Position numbers and translations under genes: made by a program
Notes under the pieces: model-generated
What the model saw: only the letters and a program-made list of their open reading frames with translations
Database searches by the model: none
What the model was told of the DNA's origin: nothing
Shown: piece by piece, positions 22,396 to 35,140 of the stretch
Position numbering within the stretch: position 1 is the stretch's first letter
Layout of the letters: every line of letters starts with the position of its first letter
NCBI RefSeq assembly: GCF_003667525.1
Contig: NZ_RCUW01000016.1
Span: 1 to 43,395, forward strand
Direction: 5' to 3'
Length of the DNA stretch: 43,395 nt
Source of the DNA: Mycetocola_B reblochoni
GTDB lineage: Bacteria > Actinomycetota > Actinomycetes > Actinomycetales > Microbacteriaceae

Positions 22396-23259
22396 TCAGG
22401 CCGTGGCGAAGAGCAGGTTCCAGAGGCTCAGCAGCACCAGCACCGCGGCCAGAACGCCGAGAAGCAGTCGCTGTTTGGTGGCGTCGGAACGCTGGCGGGT
22501 CGACGCGTAGATGGCGCCGACGGCCGCACCGCCGATCAGACCGCCGAGGTGCGCCTGCCACGAGACGTTTCCCGACCCGAGGAAGCCGATGGCGAAGTTG
22601 ACGGCCACCAGCACGATCAAGCCCGACGTGTTCCCGCCGATCCGCCGCTGAATGACGATGAGCGCACCGAGAAGGCCGAAGACCGCCCCCGACGCCCCGA
22701 CGGTCGCCGTCAGCGGATCGGTGAGGAACATGACACCGAGCGAGCCGGAGAAGCCCGCGAACAGATACAGGACGAGGAACCGACCCCGACCGATCGCCGG
22801 CTCCAGCATCGATCCGAGCACCCACAGCATGTACATGTTCAGACCGATGTGCAGCAAACCGTAGAAGCCGTTGGTCGAGTGGGTGAGAAGCACCGTGAGC
22901 ATGCGCCACGGCTCGAAGTATCCGGGATGGCTGTACACGCCGGCGTACAGCAGGGAGTCGGTCACGACCCCGCCGATTCCGGGGAGGATCTGCAGCACCC
23001 AGACGAACGCGGTGACGGCGATGATGATGGTCGTGACCATCGGCCTGTCCGAGCGGGACAGGCGGGTGAGGACGTTCGGTCGGCGGGGGGCGTTCTGCTT
23101 CTGCTCACGCATGCACTCCGGACAGATCACGCCGACCGCAGCGGGGGTCTGGCAGTCGCCGCAGATCGTGCGTCCGCAACGCTGGCAGAGCACGAAGCTC
23201 TGCCGATCAGGGTGCCGGTAACAGAAGTTGTCTCGCGCTGAACCGCCGACCGAACTCAT
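22396..23259 (-). CDS. Rhomboid family intramembrane serine protease
   Basis: A 287-residue membrane protease that cleaves substrates within the bilayer. The N-terminal 50 residues form a zinc-binding B-box-like domain ('CYRHPDRQSFVLCQRCGRTICGDCQ...ICPEC'), common in actinobacterial rhomboids. Six or seven hydrophobic helices follow. The catalytic serine is in 'GASGAVFGLLGA' and the histidine in 'QAHLGGLIGG'; 'HIGLNMYMLW' is the conserved loop-helix region. ATG at 23259 (or GTG at 23262) lies 14 bp after the cyclophilin stop with no clear Shine-Dalgarno sequence, so translation may depend on the upstream gene. The substrate is unknown. Confidence 0.93.
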   Translation of the reverse strand: MSSVGGSARDNFCYRHPDRQSFVLCQRCGRTICGDCQTPAAVGVICPECMREQKQNAPRRPNVLTRLSRSDRPMVTTIIIAVTAFVWVLQILPGIGGVVTDSLLYAGVYSHPGYFEPWRMLTVLLTHSTNGFYGLLHIGLNMYMLWVLGSMLEPAIGRGRFLVLYLFAGFSGSLGVMFLTDPLTATVGASGAVFGLLGALIVIQRRIGGNTSGLIVLVAVNFAIGFLGSGNVSWQAHLGGLIGGAAVGAIYASTRQRSDATKQRLLLGVLAAVLVLLSLWNLLFATA

Positions 23260-23267
23260 CACCGATG

Positions 23268-23282
23268 CCGGTCTTAGACCGG
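23268..23282. other. Palindrome at the ppiA/rhomboid junction
   Basis: A perfect 7-1-7 inverted repeat, CCGGTCT-T-AGACCGG, overlaps the ppiA stop codon and ends 9 bases before the rhomboid start. It could form a small hairpin that tunes expression of the rhomboid gene. Confidence 0.4.
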
Positions 23283-23813
23283 GGTGACGTCGATGCCGGT
23301 GATCACGACGTCGTCGAGCGGACGGTCGCGCCCGTCGGTGGGCACGGCGCCCATCTTGTCGACGACCTTGCGGCTGGCGTCGTCGGCGACCTCGCCGAAG
23401 ACGGTGTGCTTGCCGTGCAGCCAGGTGGTCGGGCCGACGGTGATGAAGAACTGCGAACCGTTCGTCCCCCGACCGGCGATCTTGCCGGCGTTCGCCATGG
23501 CGAGAACGTACGGCTCAGCGAAGCCGAGCTCGGGGTGGATCTCGTCGTCGAACTGGTAGCCGGGGCCACCGGTGCCGGTTCCGGTTCGGTCGCCGCCCTG
23601 AATCATGAATCCGGGAATGATCCGGTGGAAGATCACTCCGTCGTAGAAGTTGCCTTCTCCCGGCTTGCCCGTGGTGGGGTCGATCCAGTCCGTGGTTCCG
23701 GTGGCGAGGCCGATGAAGTTGGCGACAGTCTTGGGGGCGTGGTCACCGAAAAGGTTGACCGTGATGTCGCCGTAGTTGGTGTGGAGGGTTGCGACGGCGG
23801 TGTGCTTTGACAT
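23274..23813 (-). CDS. ppiA: Cyclophilin-type peptidyl-prolyl isomerase
   Basis: A 179-residue cytoplasmic cyclophilin that catalyses proline cis-trans isomerization. Conserved active-site segments are 'YDGVIFHRIIPGFMIQGGD' (catalytic Arg and Phe), 'MANAGKIAGRGTNGSQFFIT' and 'WLHGKHTVFGEV'. There is no signal peptide. It lies close to oriC with the rhomboid gene downstream, an arrangement typical of Micrococcales. It is divergent from the gene at 23917 across a 103-bp spacer that should hold both promoters. Confidence 0.96.
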   Translation of the reverse strand: MSKHTAVATLHTNYGDITVNLFGDHAPKTVANFIGLATGTTDWIDPTTGKPGEGNFYDGVIFHRIIPGFMIQGGDRTGTGTGGPGYQFDDEIHPELGFAEPYVLAMANAGKIAGRGTNGSQFFITVGPTTWLHGKHTVFGEVADDASRKVVDKMGAVPTDGRDRPLDDVVITGIDVTPV

Positions 23814-23916
23814 GCGTCAATTCTTGCACAAACGCTGTATGTCCCCGCTGTTCCTCAGCGCCCAAGTGGCAAGATGGATTGACTCGACACAAACCAGATC
23901 TTTTGGAGGTCCCCCG

Positions 23917-24402
23917 GTGAGCCTGTCACGTAAGCGCAAGAAGGAGCTCAAGCGGCTGAAGAAGCAGGCCAACAAGCTCTGGAACTCCCAGCAGGAGCTC
24001 CTCAGCCGGGCTGGCGATGTCGCACAGGATGCGACCACTCAGCTCAGCAACTACTCACGCGAGCACCTCGTGCCCGCCGTGGTGAGCACGTACGAGCACC
24101 GCATCCAGCCGAAGGTCGACTCGGGTGCTCGCGCGGTGAACGCCGCTCGTCACCGGCTCGAGCGAGGCGTCTCCCCGTACGTCAAGCAGGTCGCCAACGA
24201 CCGCAGGGTCAAGGAGGCCGTGCGTCGCGTCAGCAAGGCCGCCCCGGTCAAGAAGAAGACCGGTCCCTCCGCGGGATCTGTTATCGCGATTGGCGCCGGT
24301 GTGCTCGCGGCCGCCGGCATCGCGTACGCGGTGTGGCAGACGTTCCGCGCGGACGACGAGCTCTGGGTCGCCGACGACGATTCGCTGTTCCCCAACACCT
24401 GA
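23917..24402 (+). CDS. Conserved basic protein with C-terminal membrane helix
   Basis: A 161-residue protein of unknown function. It begins with a strongly basic, helical segment ('SRKRKKELKRLKKQANKLW'), continues as an amphipathic helical region that could be coiled coil ('SRAGDVAQDATTQLSNYSREHLVPAVVSTYEHRIQPKV'), and ends with one transmembrane helix ('AGSVIAIGAGVLAAAGIAYAVW', about 122-143) and an acidic tail 'ADDELWVADDD'. The GTG at 23917 is chosen because GGAGG (23905-23909) lies 7 bases before it; the frame is open further upstream but without similarity. I recall comparable proteins beside ppiA in related genomes, but no name. A strong terminator follows. Confidence 0.85.
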   Translation: MSLSRKRKKELKRLKKQANKLWNSQQELLSRAGDVAQDATTQLSNYSREHLVPAVVSTYEHRIQPKVDSGARAVNAARHRLERGVSPYVKQVANDRRVKEAVRRVSKAAPVKKKTGPSAGSVIAIGAGVLAAAGIAYAVWQTFRADDELWVADDDSLFPNT

Positions 24403-24419
24403 TTCGTCACTCAGCTGCG

Positions 24420-24467
24420 CGAGAGGGCCCCTGCAGAGATCTGTCGATCTCAGCGGGGGCCCTCTCG
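24420..24467 (+). terminator. Long hairpin terminator
   Basis: Fifteen-base arms CGAGAGGGCCCCTGC and GCGGGGGCCCTCTCG (one mismatch) enclose an 18-base loop containing GATCT-GTC-GATCT-like sequence. It lies between the convergent gene at 23917 and the large secreted protein gene and may serve both. Confidence 0.75.
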
Positions 24468-24501
24468 TCGTTCAGACGAGTTCCGCTGCGCGGCGTGAGC
24501 G

Positions 24502-27500
24502 CTAGTTCCGCGGACCGCCATCGGACGAGGACGGCACGTTCTCCACCGGTGACGGCGTTTCTTGCCTCACGGCCCCGGCGTCACGGGTCCCCGTCCCGGT
24601 GTCGTCCGGCGCTCCGTCGACGCTCGTGGACGGCTGCTCCCCGGATGAGCTCGCACCCCCCGCGTCACGGACGACGTCGGTGCTCTCGTTCGTTTCGGCC
24701 TCTGCACGGTCTTCGCCCTGCGGTTCAACCCGGGAACTCGCATCCGAACCGAGTTCGGACTCCGTGAACTCGCGAGCCGTCTTCGCAGCCGCGTCTCGGG
24801 CTCCTGCCGTGGCATCGCAGACCTCTACGGGCTCAGGCCTGTCGACCTGCACCCTGGCGAATCGAATCGTCTGCTCGCCGGTGGCCGAACCCGACTGATA
24901 GCCGCCGAGACCGATGAGCCCCTCAGATCCGGCGGCCGCCGCGGAATCGGTGAACGCGAGGGGCCCCTCCTCCGGCTCGTCATCGCCGATCCAGGCACGG
25001 GCCGCGATCGTCGTGTTCCCGGTCCCTCCGATGGTGGCCCGAAGGTTCATGGCCTGCCCCGCCCCGGGACGAAGTCCCGCGACACTCGCGCGCGCGACGA
25101 CCGTGGACCCCCGGAGCACCTGCAACTGGACATCGTCGTTCGGCCTGACCCATGCCCTGACCGTGTACGAACCCGATGACGACTCCCTGAGGATCAGAGT
25201 CGGGTACACGCCCGCCCCGCTCGGCGCGTCACTCAAGGTGACGGAAGTACTGAGCGACGCGTCACCGGAGACCACGTCACCCAGCACCGCTGACCGCGAT
25301 GCGCCGGGCGCGAGCCGAACCTGCGCTCCGCCCTCGAGGTCGACGGCGTAATCGGCCCTCGCACCGCGGGTCGCCCACGCCCCTCCGACGTCGGCGATCC
25401 CCCACCCGGACGCCGTGTCTCGGTCGAACTCGTCGACGGCGAGGACGTGATCAGCGGCGACGGTGACGCGTTCGCTCGTTTCGGCCGTCGCTCCCGCATC
25501 GTCCGTGACCGTGAGGGTGACGTCGTAGCTCCCGGCTCGGGTGTACTCGTGCGTGATGTAGCTTCCGATTGCCGATGCTCCATCCCCGAGATCCCAGGTG
25601 TACGAGACGATTTCTCCGTCGCCGTCGGACGACTCCCCCGCGTCGGCGTTGAGCGTCAGACCGTCGGCGGAGAGCGTCATCCCCGCTTTCGGGGGCACAT
25701 TGGGCTTCACCGCTCCGAGCCGATAGTGCTCTCCGATGATCCGGTCGGATATCGCTGTCGCGTAGTTCGCGACGTTGTCGATGTCAGCCTCGACGACGGA
25801 AGCGATTCCGCTGACCGTTTCCCCGCCGATACGCATGGAGCCGCTGGTTCCGCTGCCTGCGCCGGCTGGTGCGGAGTCGGCCAGCTCGCCGTCGACGAAG
25901 AGGACGGCCGTTCCGTCTCTGCTTCCGGCGACGACGTGATGCCACTCACCGTCGTTGACAGCGACCGACGACGCGAGATCTGAACCGGCGGACGTGACTT
26001 TCGACCCGCCGAAGCGGACCCGCCCGTCAGTCCCGAGTGAGACGAGGCGGTCGAACGCCTCCCGCTTGTTCCAGAACGAGCCCGTCGTCGACACCGACGC
26101 CGCGAGTACCCCGCCCTCATCAGACTCCGTGCGAACCCAGAGTTCCGTCATCGCGATCTGGCTCGCTGATTCCTTGAGCGTTGCTGTGCCGGTCCCCGTG
26201 GAGGTCGTTCCCGCCCCAAAGCGCGTCGCCCGCCCCTCACCACTGACCTCGGACCCCGCGACGTGCCGCACAACTCGATCGCCCAGCGCGATTGGGTTCG
26301 TGCCCCGTGCCCAGTTCGCCGCGGTGGTCCCGCGCGCTTCGCTCAGCGACCAGTAGTCCTTCGGCTGGGCGTTGAGCACTGCCGCGTCGTAGCTTGTCAG
26401 CGTCGTCTCGCCCGCCGTGGTCGTCGTGAAACTCCTGCTGTCGCTCATGGTGGCGTTCCCCGCGCCGTCGACGGTGCGGATCTGGTATTCGTAAGTCGTG
26501 CGGGGCGAGGCCGACGGGTCGACGGCGGTGAGCATCGGGCGGTTCCAGAGGTGTGATCGACCCGAGACCTCGGCCACAGGGTTATCGACGTCGCCGTCGC
26601 GGATCACCTGGTATCGCAGGCTCTCGTCGTCCCTGTCCCAGTTCGCCCGCCAGGAAAGCGAAACGACCGATCCGGCGACCTCGGTCACGCTCGGGGCCAT
26701 GTCCGTACCCGACAGCTCGGGTCCGACCCTCTTGCCCGATGCCGGATCGGTGCTGAAGCGGACGAGCCCTTGCTGCCCCTTCCCGTTGACCTGACGGAAC
26801 TCACCCGCGTAGAGAACGTAGTCGCCGGCCACTGTGACGTCCCACGGCCCCTGATTCATACCGGTGAACGTGCCCGTGTTCATCTTCGGCAACCACTCGC
26901 GGAGCGACGGCGACGGCTGTCCCTGGAAGTTGGCGTAGGTCCCGGTGCCAACACTGTTCCTGGCGAGCACGCCGGTCGGCTCCGTTGTCATCGCCGTCGC
27001 ACGGTAGTACTTGTCGGGCTGCTGGTAGTCGCTCATTCCCCCACCGGAGAGGTTGCCGCAGTAGTGCGCGTGGCTCGCCACGTAGACGGTGTCTCCTGCC
27101 GGCGCGATCGAGTAGCTGTCTCCGTGGCAGTCGCTGAGCCAGAGCAGGCTCCCGTCCGACCAGCTGGCGCGGAAGGTTCCCTCAAGGTTGCCGTCACGCG
27201 ACGCCGAGTTCTCATAGCCCGATCCGTAGACGGAGTTCTCGTCTGCTCCGAGCGAGGTGATCGATGCGCGTGAGCCGCCGTTCTTGACCACCGAGCTCGC
27301 CTTCCACTCCAGGCTCGAGCCCACGTCGGAATCGACCGCGGCCATCCCCCTGGTCGCGCCGATCGACCTCCCTGTCGCACTGACACCGGAGTTCACCGAG
27401 GTGAAGTTGCCGCCGATCACGAGCTTGTCGCCGTCGGGCGAGAGCACCATCGTCGACACTGTGCCACCGGCCACGACCGGCGCCCAGTCGCGGATGACGC

Positions 27501-28266
27501 CGGTACGTGCGTCCACCGCAGCAGCACGGGTCCGGGGCTGCAGCTGGAACTTGCTGAACACCCCGCCCACGTAGACGGTGTCCGCCGTCGCGACGATCGA
27601 GTTCACCGTCGCATCCGCGGTCGGCCGCCAGGAGGTGAGCCGTGACGTCGCCACGTCGATGGCGGCGATCCGGTAGCGGTTGGATCCGTCGACGGAGGTG
27701 AACTGTCCACCGAGGTAGAGGGTCGTCCCGTCGGGTGAGGCCGCGAGCGTCTTGACCTGGCCGTTCAATTCGGGAGCGAAGCTCTCGATCAGCTTCCCGC
27801 TGCTCAGCGAGTACGCCAGCAGATTCGTCCGACGTGTCTCGTCCGTGCCTGCGCGGGCACCGGCCGGCCTGGCGGTCGTGAAGCTGCCGCCGGCGTAGAC
27901 GGTGTCCCCGATGACGACCTGGTCCCAGACGACACCGTCGATCTGCGGGGCAGGGAGCGCATCGGCTGTCACGGCGCCCGTGCTAGTGGAGCCATCAGCT
28001 CGGTCGCTCGACGTTGACGTCGCCACTCCTGCCGCACGAGCGTTCGCCGCTTCCGGGTCGGCCGAGGCCGGCGCCGCTCCCGAGAAGCTGACGGCGATCC
28101 CGAGGATGCCGGCGACAGCGATGGTGACGGCTCTCCGCGTCGCGCGGACAGCCGTCCCCGCGGAGCACCGACCGTTCAGCCCAATGGGCTGGCCGTCCAG
28201 CCCGTCGATACTGCGTTCGCTCTCGTCACGTGTGATTCGCATGGGTTCCACTCGTCGTCGCCGCAT
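24502..28266 (-). CDS. Large secreted beta-propeller/LamG/PKD protein
   Basis: A 1254-residue exported protein. A long N-region precedes a hydrophobic signal core (residues 47-65) and an ASA-D cleavage site near 69. Residues of about 105-540 are propeller-like repeats of the form 'VYAGGSFT' / 'LYLGGQFTSVDG' / 'VYVGGVFSKF' / 'LVIGGNFTSV'. Then come an Fn3-like region (about 555-650), a LamG/concanavalin-type domain (about 660-840, 'EWHHVVAGSRDGTAVLFVDG'), a PKD domain (about 870-950, 'VSYTWDLGDG') and a further beta-sandwich (about 955-1140). A disordered Ser/Thr/Glu tail ends it. No sorting signal or membrane anchor is visible, so it is probably released or loosely bound to wall or extracellular polysaccharide. 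The start is uncertain; an alternative ATG lies 8 codons in. Confidence 0.82.
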   Translation of the reverse strand: MRRRRVEPMRITRDESERSIDGLDGQPIGLNGRCSAGTAVRATRRAVTIAVAGILGIAVSFSGAAPASADPEAANARAAGVATSTSSDRADGSTSTGAVTADALPAPQIDGVVWDQVVIGDTVYAGGSFTTARPAGARAGTDETRRTNLLAYSLSSGKLIESFAPELNGQVKTLAASPDGTTLYLGGQFTSVDGSNRYRIAAIDVATSRLTSWRPTADATVNSIVATADTVYVGGVFSKFQLQPRTRAAAVDARTGVIRDWAPVVAGGTVSTMVLSPDGDKLVIGGNFTSVNSGVSATGRSIGATRGMAAVDSDVGSSLEWKASSVVKNGGSRASITSLGADENSVYGSGYENSASRDGNLEGTFRASWSDGSLLWLSDCHGDSYSIAPAGDTVYVASHAHYCGNLSGGGMSDYQQPDKYYRATAMTTEPTGVLARNSVGTGTYANFQGQPSPSLREWLPKMNTGTFTGMNQGPWDVTVAGDYVLYAGEFRQVNGKGQQGLVRFSTDPASGKRVGPELSGTDMAPSVTEVAGSVVSLSWRANWDRDDESLRYQVIRDGDVDNPVAEVSGRSHLWNRPMLTAVDPSASPRTTYEYQIRTVDGAGNATMSDSRSFTTTTAGETTLTSYDAAVLNAQPKDYWSLSEARGTTAANWARGTNPIALGDRVVRHVAGSEVSGEGRATRFGAGTTSTGTGTATLKESASQIAMTELWVRTESDEGGVLAASVSTTGSFWNKREAFDRLVSLGTDGRVRFGGSKVTSAGSDLASSVAVNDGEWHHVVAGSRDGTAVLFVDGELADSAPAGAGSGTSGSMRIGGETVSGIASVVEADIDNVANYATAISDRIIGEHYRLGAVKPNVPPKAGMTLSADGLTLNADAGESSDGDGEIVSYTWDLGDGASAIGSYITHEYTRAGSYDVTLTVTDDAGATAETSERVTVAADHVLAVDEFDRDTASGWGIADVGGAWATRGARADYAVDLEGGAQVRLAPGASRSAVLGDVVSGDASLSTSVTLSDAPSGAGVYPTLILRESSSGSYTVRAWVRPNDDVQLQVLRGSTVVARASVAGLRPGAGQAMNLRATIGGTGNTTIAARAWIGDDEPEEGPLAFTDSAAAAGSEGLIGLGGYQSGSATGEQTIRFARVQVDRPEPVEVCDATAGARDAAAKTAREFTESELGSDASSRVEPQGEDRAEAETNESTDVVRDAGGASSSGEQPSTSVDGAPDDTGTGTRDAGAVRQETPSPVENVPSSSDGGPRN

Positions 28267-28320
28267 GATGCAGCGAGGGGTCAGTTCGGGTGCGAGCTCA
28301 AATGGGGGGAGCTGATAAAT

Positions 28321-28337
28321 TGTGAGTCATGCTCACA
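28321..28337. promoter_or_regulatory. CRP-like inverted repeat upstream of the secreted protein
   Basis: TGTGAG-TCATG-CTCACA is a perfect inverted repeat 55 bp upstream of the start at 28266. It resembles the CRP/FNR-type half-site TGTGA, though the spacer is one base longer than the classic one. A possible -10 (TACAGT or TAGAGA on the minus strand) lies just upstream, so the site would overlap the transcription start. The regulator is inferred. Confidence 0.4.
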
Positions 28338-29180
28338 GAATCTCTACTGTAACCGCGTCCCCGAGAAACGCCCCATCCCCCGTTCGGGAGTGGTCAACGA
28401 GGAGGCAGGAGCGCCTGTGCAGGGTCCACGGGTACGGTTTCGCCATCCCTGACCCGGCGTGTACTTATATTCGAATATAGCCATATATCTGCGTTTCTGT
28501 TCCGGGTCTATGAGGTCCGACGGGAAAAGAGCGGCACACGCTCGTCGAGCGCATAAACACGGCGGGCCACGGAGCCATTGGGGCCGTGGCCGTTCCGTAT
28601 CGACGCCGGCCCACGCCGAGCGAACGTCGAACGCCCGCGCACGAGCGACACGAAAGGCGAAGCGCGGTGGGAATGAGTCGATCCTCTGCCGTCAGCCTCA
28701 TGGAGGCGATAAACCGTCAGCTTCATCGACGCGACAACCGACGGACAGGGCAGGCAGCGGACAGAACAGGGGAAGACACCACGGCCGGCAGACGACACCG
28801 CCCGACGACGACGGTGCGCAGCCAAGCGGTCGTCCAGCCCCATGGCGGCAGACGTCGGGGACTGCCACAGCCGCCCCGGACGCCGTCCCGGGCGGCGACG
28901 GAGCACGACTGACCACTGGACCCTAACGGTGCGCCTTGTCGGTCAGCGGGTCCCAGGCCGGGAAGTCACACGCGCGATCGCACTCGTGACCCGGGGCGCG
29001 CATTCCGGTCGTGGCGACAAGCCGCCCACGCGACGCTGCGCAGCGACCCCTCGGAGCCTCTCCTCCGGCACAGAGCCGTTCAGACTCCCGGGGGACCGTC
29101 AGAAGCGAGAACAGCCGTACAACACTGAATCGGTGGTCACAACCACTCGTGAAGCACGGACGCACTCGTTAAACACAGAA
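28338..29180. other. Intergenic region of about 840 bp without a convincing gene
   Basis: Open frames exist, but their products are low-complexity Arg/Pro/Ser/His strings with no family resemblance and no ribosome sites. An AT-rich island contains the perfect 14-bp palindrome TATATTCGAATATA (28466-28479), unusual in this GC-rich DNA. A 25-bp unit beginning CCGTCAG is repeated in tandem at 28689-28713 and 28714-28738 with 20 of 25 identical positions. No tRNA or known small RNA was recognised. Confidence 0.55.
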
Positions 29181-29200
29181 CCGGCCCCCAAAGGAGCCGG
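29181..29200 (-). terminator. Terminator of the tRNA-Ile/tRNA-Ala transcript
   Basis: On the minus strand, CCGGCTCC-TTT-GGGGGCCGG (with one G-U pair) lies 6 bases after the end of tRNA-Ala and is followed by TTCTGTGTTT, a U-rich tail. Confidence 0.7.
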
Positions 29201-29206
29201 CCGATG

Positions 29207-29279
29207 TGGAGACGAGGGGAATCGAACCCCTAACCCCCTGCTTGCAAAGCAGGTGCTCTGCCAATTGAGCTACGTCCCC
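29207..29279 (-). tRNA. tRNA-Ala (anticodon TGC)
   Basis: The reverse strand folds as a 73-base tRNA. The acceptor stem is GGGGACG/CGTCTCC (one G-U pair) with discriminator A. The D arm is GCTCAATTGGCAGAGC. The anticodon arm CCTGC-TTTGCAA-GCAGG carries anticodon TGC, and the T arm is AGGGG-TTCGATT-CCCCT. CCA is not encoded. It lies 16 bases after tRNA-Ile, in one transcript. Confidence 0.96.
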
Positions 29280-29295
29280 TCGAGAAGTACTCGAG

Positions 29296-29369
29296 TGGGG
29301 CTACCAGGACTTGAACCTGGGACCTCTTCGTTATCAGCGAAGCGCTCTAACCGCCTGAGCTATAGCCCC
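29296..29369 (-). tRNA. tRNA-Ile (anticodon GAT)
   Basis: The reverse strand folds as a 74-base tRNA. The acceptor stem is GGGGCTA/TAGCCCC with discriminator A. The anticodon stem CTTCG/CGAAG encloses CTGATAA with anticodon GAT, and the T arm is CCAGG-TTCAAGT-CCTGG. tRNA-Ile and tRNA-Ala downstream of gyrA and the DUF3566 gene is the usual actinobacterial arrangement. It has its own promoter just upstream. Confidence 0.96.
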
Positions 29370-29384
29370 GTTAGGGCACGAATG

Positions 29385-29413
29385 ACATTACCGGAAATGC
29401 TCCGGCGTCCCAA
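29385..29413 (-). promoter_or_regulatory. Promoter of the tRNA-Ile/tRNA-Ala pair
   Basis: On the minus strand, -35 TTGGGA (29408-29413) and -10 TAATGT (29385-29390) are separated by exactly 17 bp. Transcription would start about 7-10 bases before mature tRNA-Ile. A small inverted repeat CCGCC-TGTC-GGCGG (29425-29438) between it and the DUF3566 stop may end the gyrA transcript. Confidence 0.65.
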
Positions 29414-29445
29414 ATCGACACCCTCCGCCTGTCGGCGGCCAACCG

Positions 29446-29850
29446 CTACTGGTTGGTGAAGCCGACCAGCAGGCCACCACTGATCTTCACGGCGAGGTTG
29501 TACAGTCCAGCCGAGATCGCACCGAGTACCGTCACGACGATGAGGTTCAGGATTGCCACGACGACGGCGAAACCCATCACCCGACCGATGTTGAAGATGC
29601 CGGCCAGGTCCTGGTTCGACCCCGCGACCTCGCTGTACAGACTGTTGACGCTGTCGAACACGCCGACCGCCTCGAGAACGGTGAACACCAGGAAGAAGAA
29701 CACGACCGTCACGATGGCGATCGCGACCGCAGCCAAGAACGACATCTTCACCGCCGACCAAAAGTCGACGTAGACCAGCTTGAGCCTGACCTGCTTGGTC
29801 GAGGACTTCTTGGAGGACTTCTTCGCGAGCTTCTCGGCGACGCTACTCAT
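29446..29850 (-). CDS. DUF3566 membrane protein
   Basis: A 134-residue inner-membrane protein of the DUF3566 family, found directly after gyrA throughout actinobacteria. A basic Lys/Ser-rich cytoplasmic N-terminus ('KLAKKSSKKSSTKQVRLKL') precedes two hydrophobic helices (about 36-60 and 92-117), with the family's 'YVDFWSAVKMSF' and 'LGAISAGLYNLAVKISGGL' segments. In mycobacteria the gene after gyrA has been linked to cell shape and wall synthesis; the role here is unverified. Its ATG begins directly after the gyrA stop codon, with no gap. Confidence 0.93.
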   Translation of the reverse strand: MSSVAEKLAKKSSKKSSTKQVRLKLVYVDFWSAVKMSFLAAVAIAIVTVVFFFLVFTVLEAVGVFDSVNSLYSEVAGSNQDLAGIFNIGRVMGFAVVVAILNLIVVTVLGAISAGLYNLAVKISGGLLVGFTNQ

Positions 29851-32442
<2,592 letters not shown>

Positions 32443-32486
32443 GTCTTCTTATCCCTGTCTGTCGGTCGCTCGTCTCTGTCCGTGGA

Positions 32487-34526
<2,040 letters not shown>

Positions 34527-34648
34527 ATGTTGTGAGGCTCCAAACCGTCTACGGATAGACACTTCAGCCTACCAAGCGATCGACGGTTTCCCCGCGCTGA
34601 GCGGCCGTTTGCCGGGCTTTTTCTTGCCGTTCGACCTGATTTGCCGAG

Positions 34649-35140
34649 TCAACCGTAGGTATCGCGCACTCCACGGCCCTGAACCGATCTGGGGCCACGT
34701 TTGAACGAAGGGACGTTGGGTCCCAAAAAGCGGATCGTGGTGACCTGTGCTTCGGGGAACCGCGTGGTGATCTGCGTCTGGAGTTCGACGCGCATGAGTC
34801 TCAGCTGGGTGGCCCAGGCTGTCGATTCGCACTGGACCGTGAGGACTCCCGCGCTGATGTCCACGGGAGTCGAATGCGCTGCGGTCTGCTCGCCGGCCAC
34901 GTCGGCCCAGCGGGCGACCAGGTCGCTCTTGGCCAGCTGGGTCTCCCAGCCGAGGGAGTTGGTGAGCGAGCCGAGCACGTCGCTGATGCCGTGCGGGTCC
35001 CGGCCGGGGGCGAACGGAGCGCTCCCCGGACGCGGCGTCCTCTGCTCGCGGCGACGACCGGGCTTGATCCCCCCGAAGACCAGCTTCATGTGCTCGTACA
35101 CCCGCGAGCACTCCTCATTCACCGCCTCGATGTCAGACAT
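34649..35140 (-). CDS. dciA: DUF721 / DciA-like protein
   Basis: A 163-residue protein with a C-terminal DUF721 domain ('LGSLTNSLGWETQLAKSDLVARWADVAGEQTAAHSTPVDI', 'GVLTVQCESTAWATQLRLMRVELQTQI'), the KH-like fold of DciA. DciA loads or assists the replicative helicase DnaB in bacteria that lack DnaC/DnaI, which fits actinobacteria and the position between recF and gyrB. The N-terminal 50 residues are basic and unstructured. Its ATG at 35140 overlaps the end of recF by 8 nt, suggesting translational coupling. Confidence 0.92.
   Translation of the reverse strand: MSDIEAVNEECSRVYEHMKLVFGGIKPGRRREQRTPRPGSAPFAPGRDPHGISDVLGSLTNSLGWETQLAKSDLVARWADVAGEQTAAHSTPVDISAGVLTVQCESTAWATQLRLMRVELQTQITTRFPEAQVTTIRFLGPNVPSFKRGPRSVQGRGVRDTYG

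Noticed and set aside
24502..28266. Sortase substrate status of the large secreted protein
   Set aside because: No LPXTG or LAXTG motif followed by a hydrophobic helix and basic tail exists at its C-terminus; the end is a hydrophilic, disordered tail.
28459..28926. Possible 155-residue gene in the gap before the tRNAs
   Set aside because: No ribosome site; the composition is Arg/Pro/Gly/His-rich and without similarity. It looks like chance openness in GC-rich DNA.
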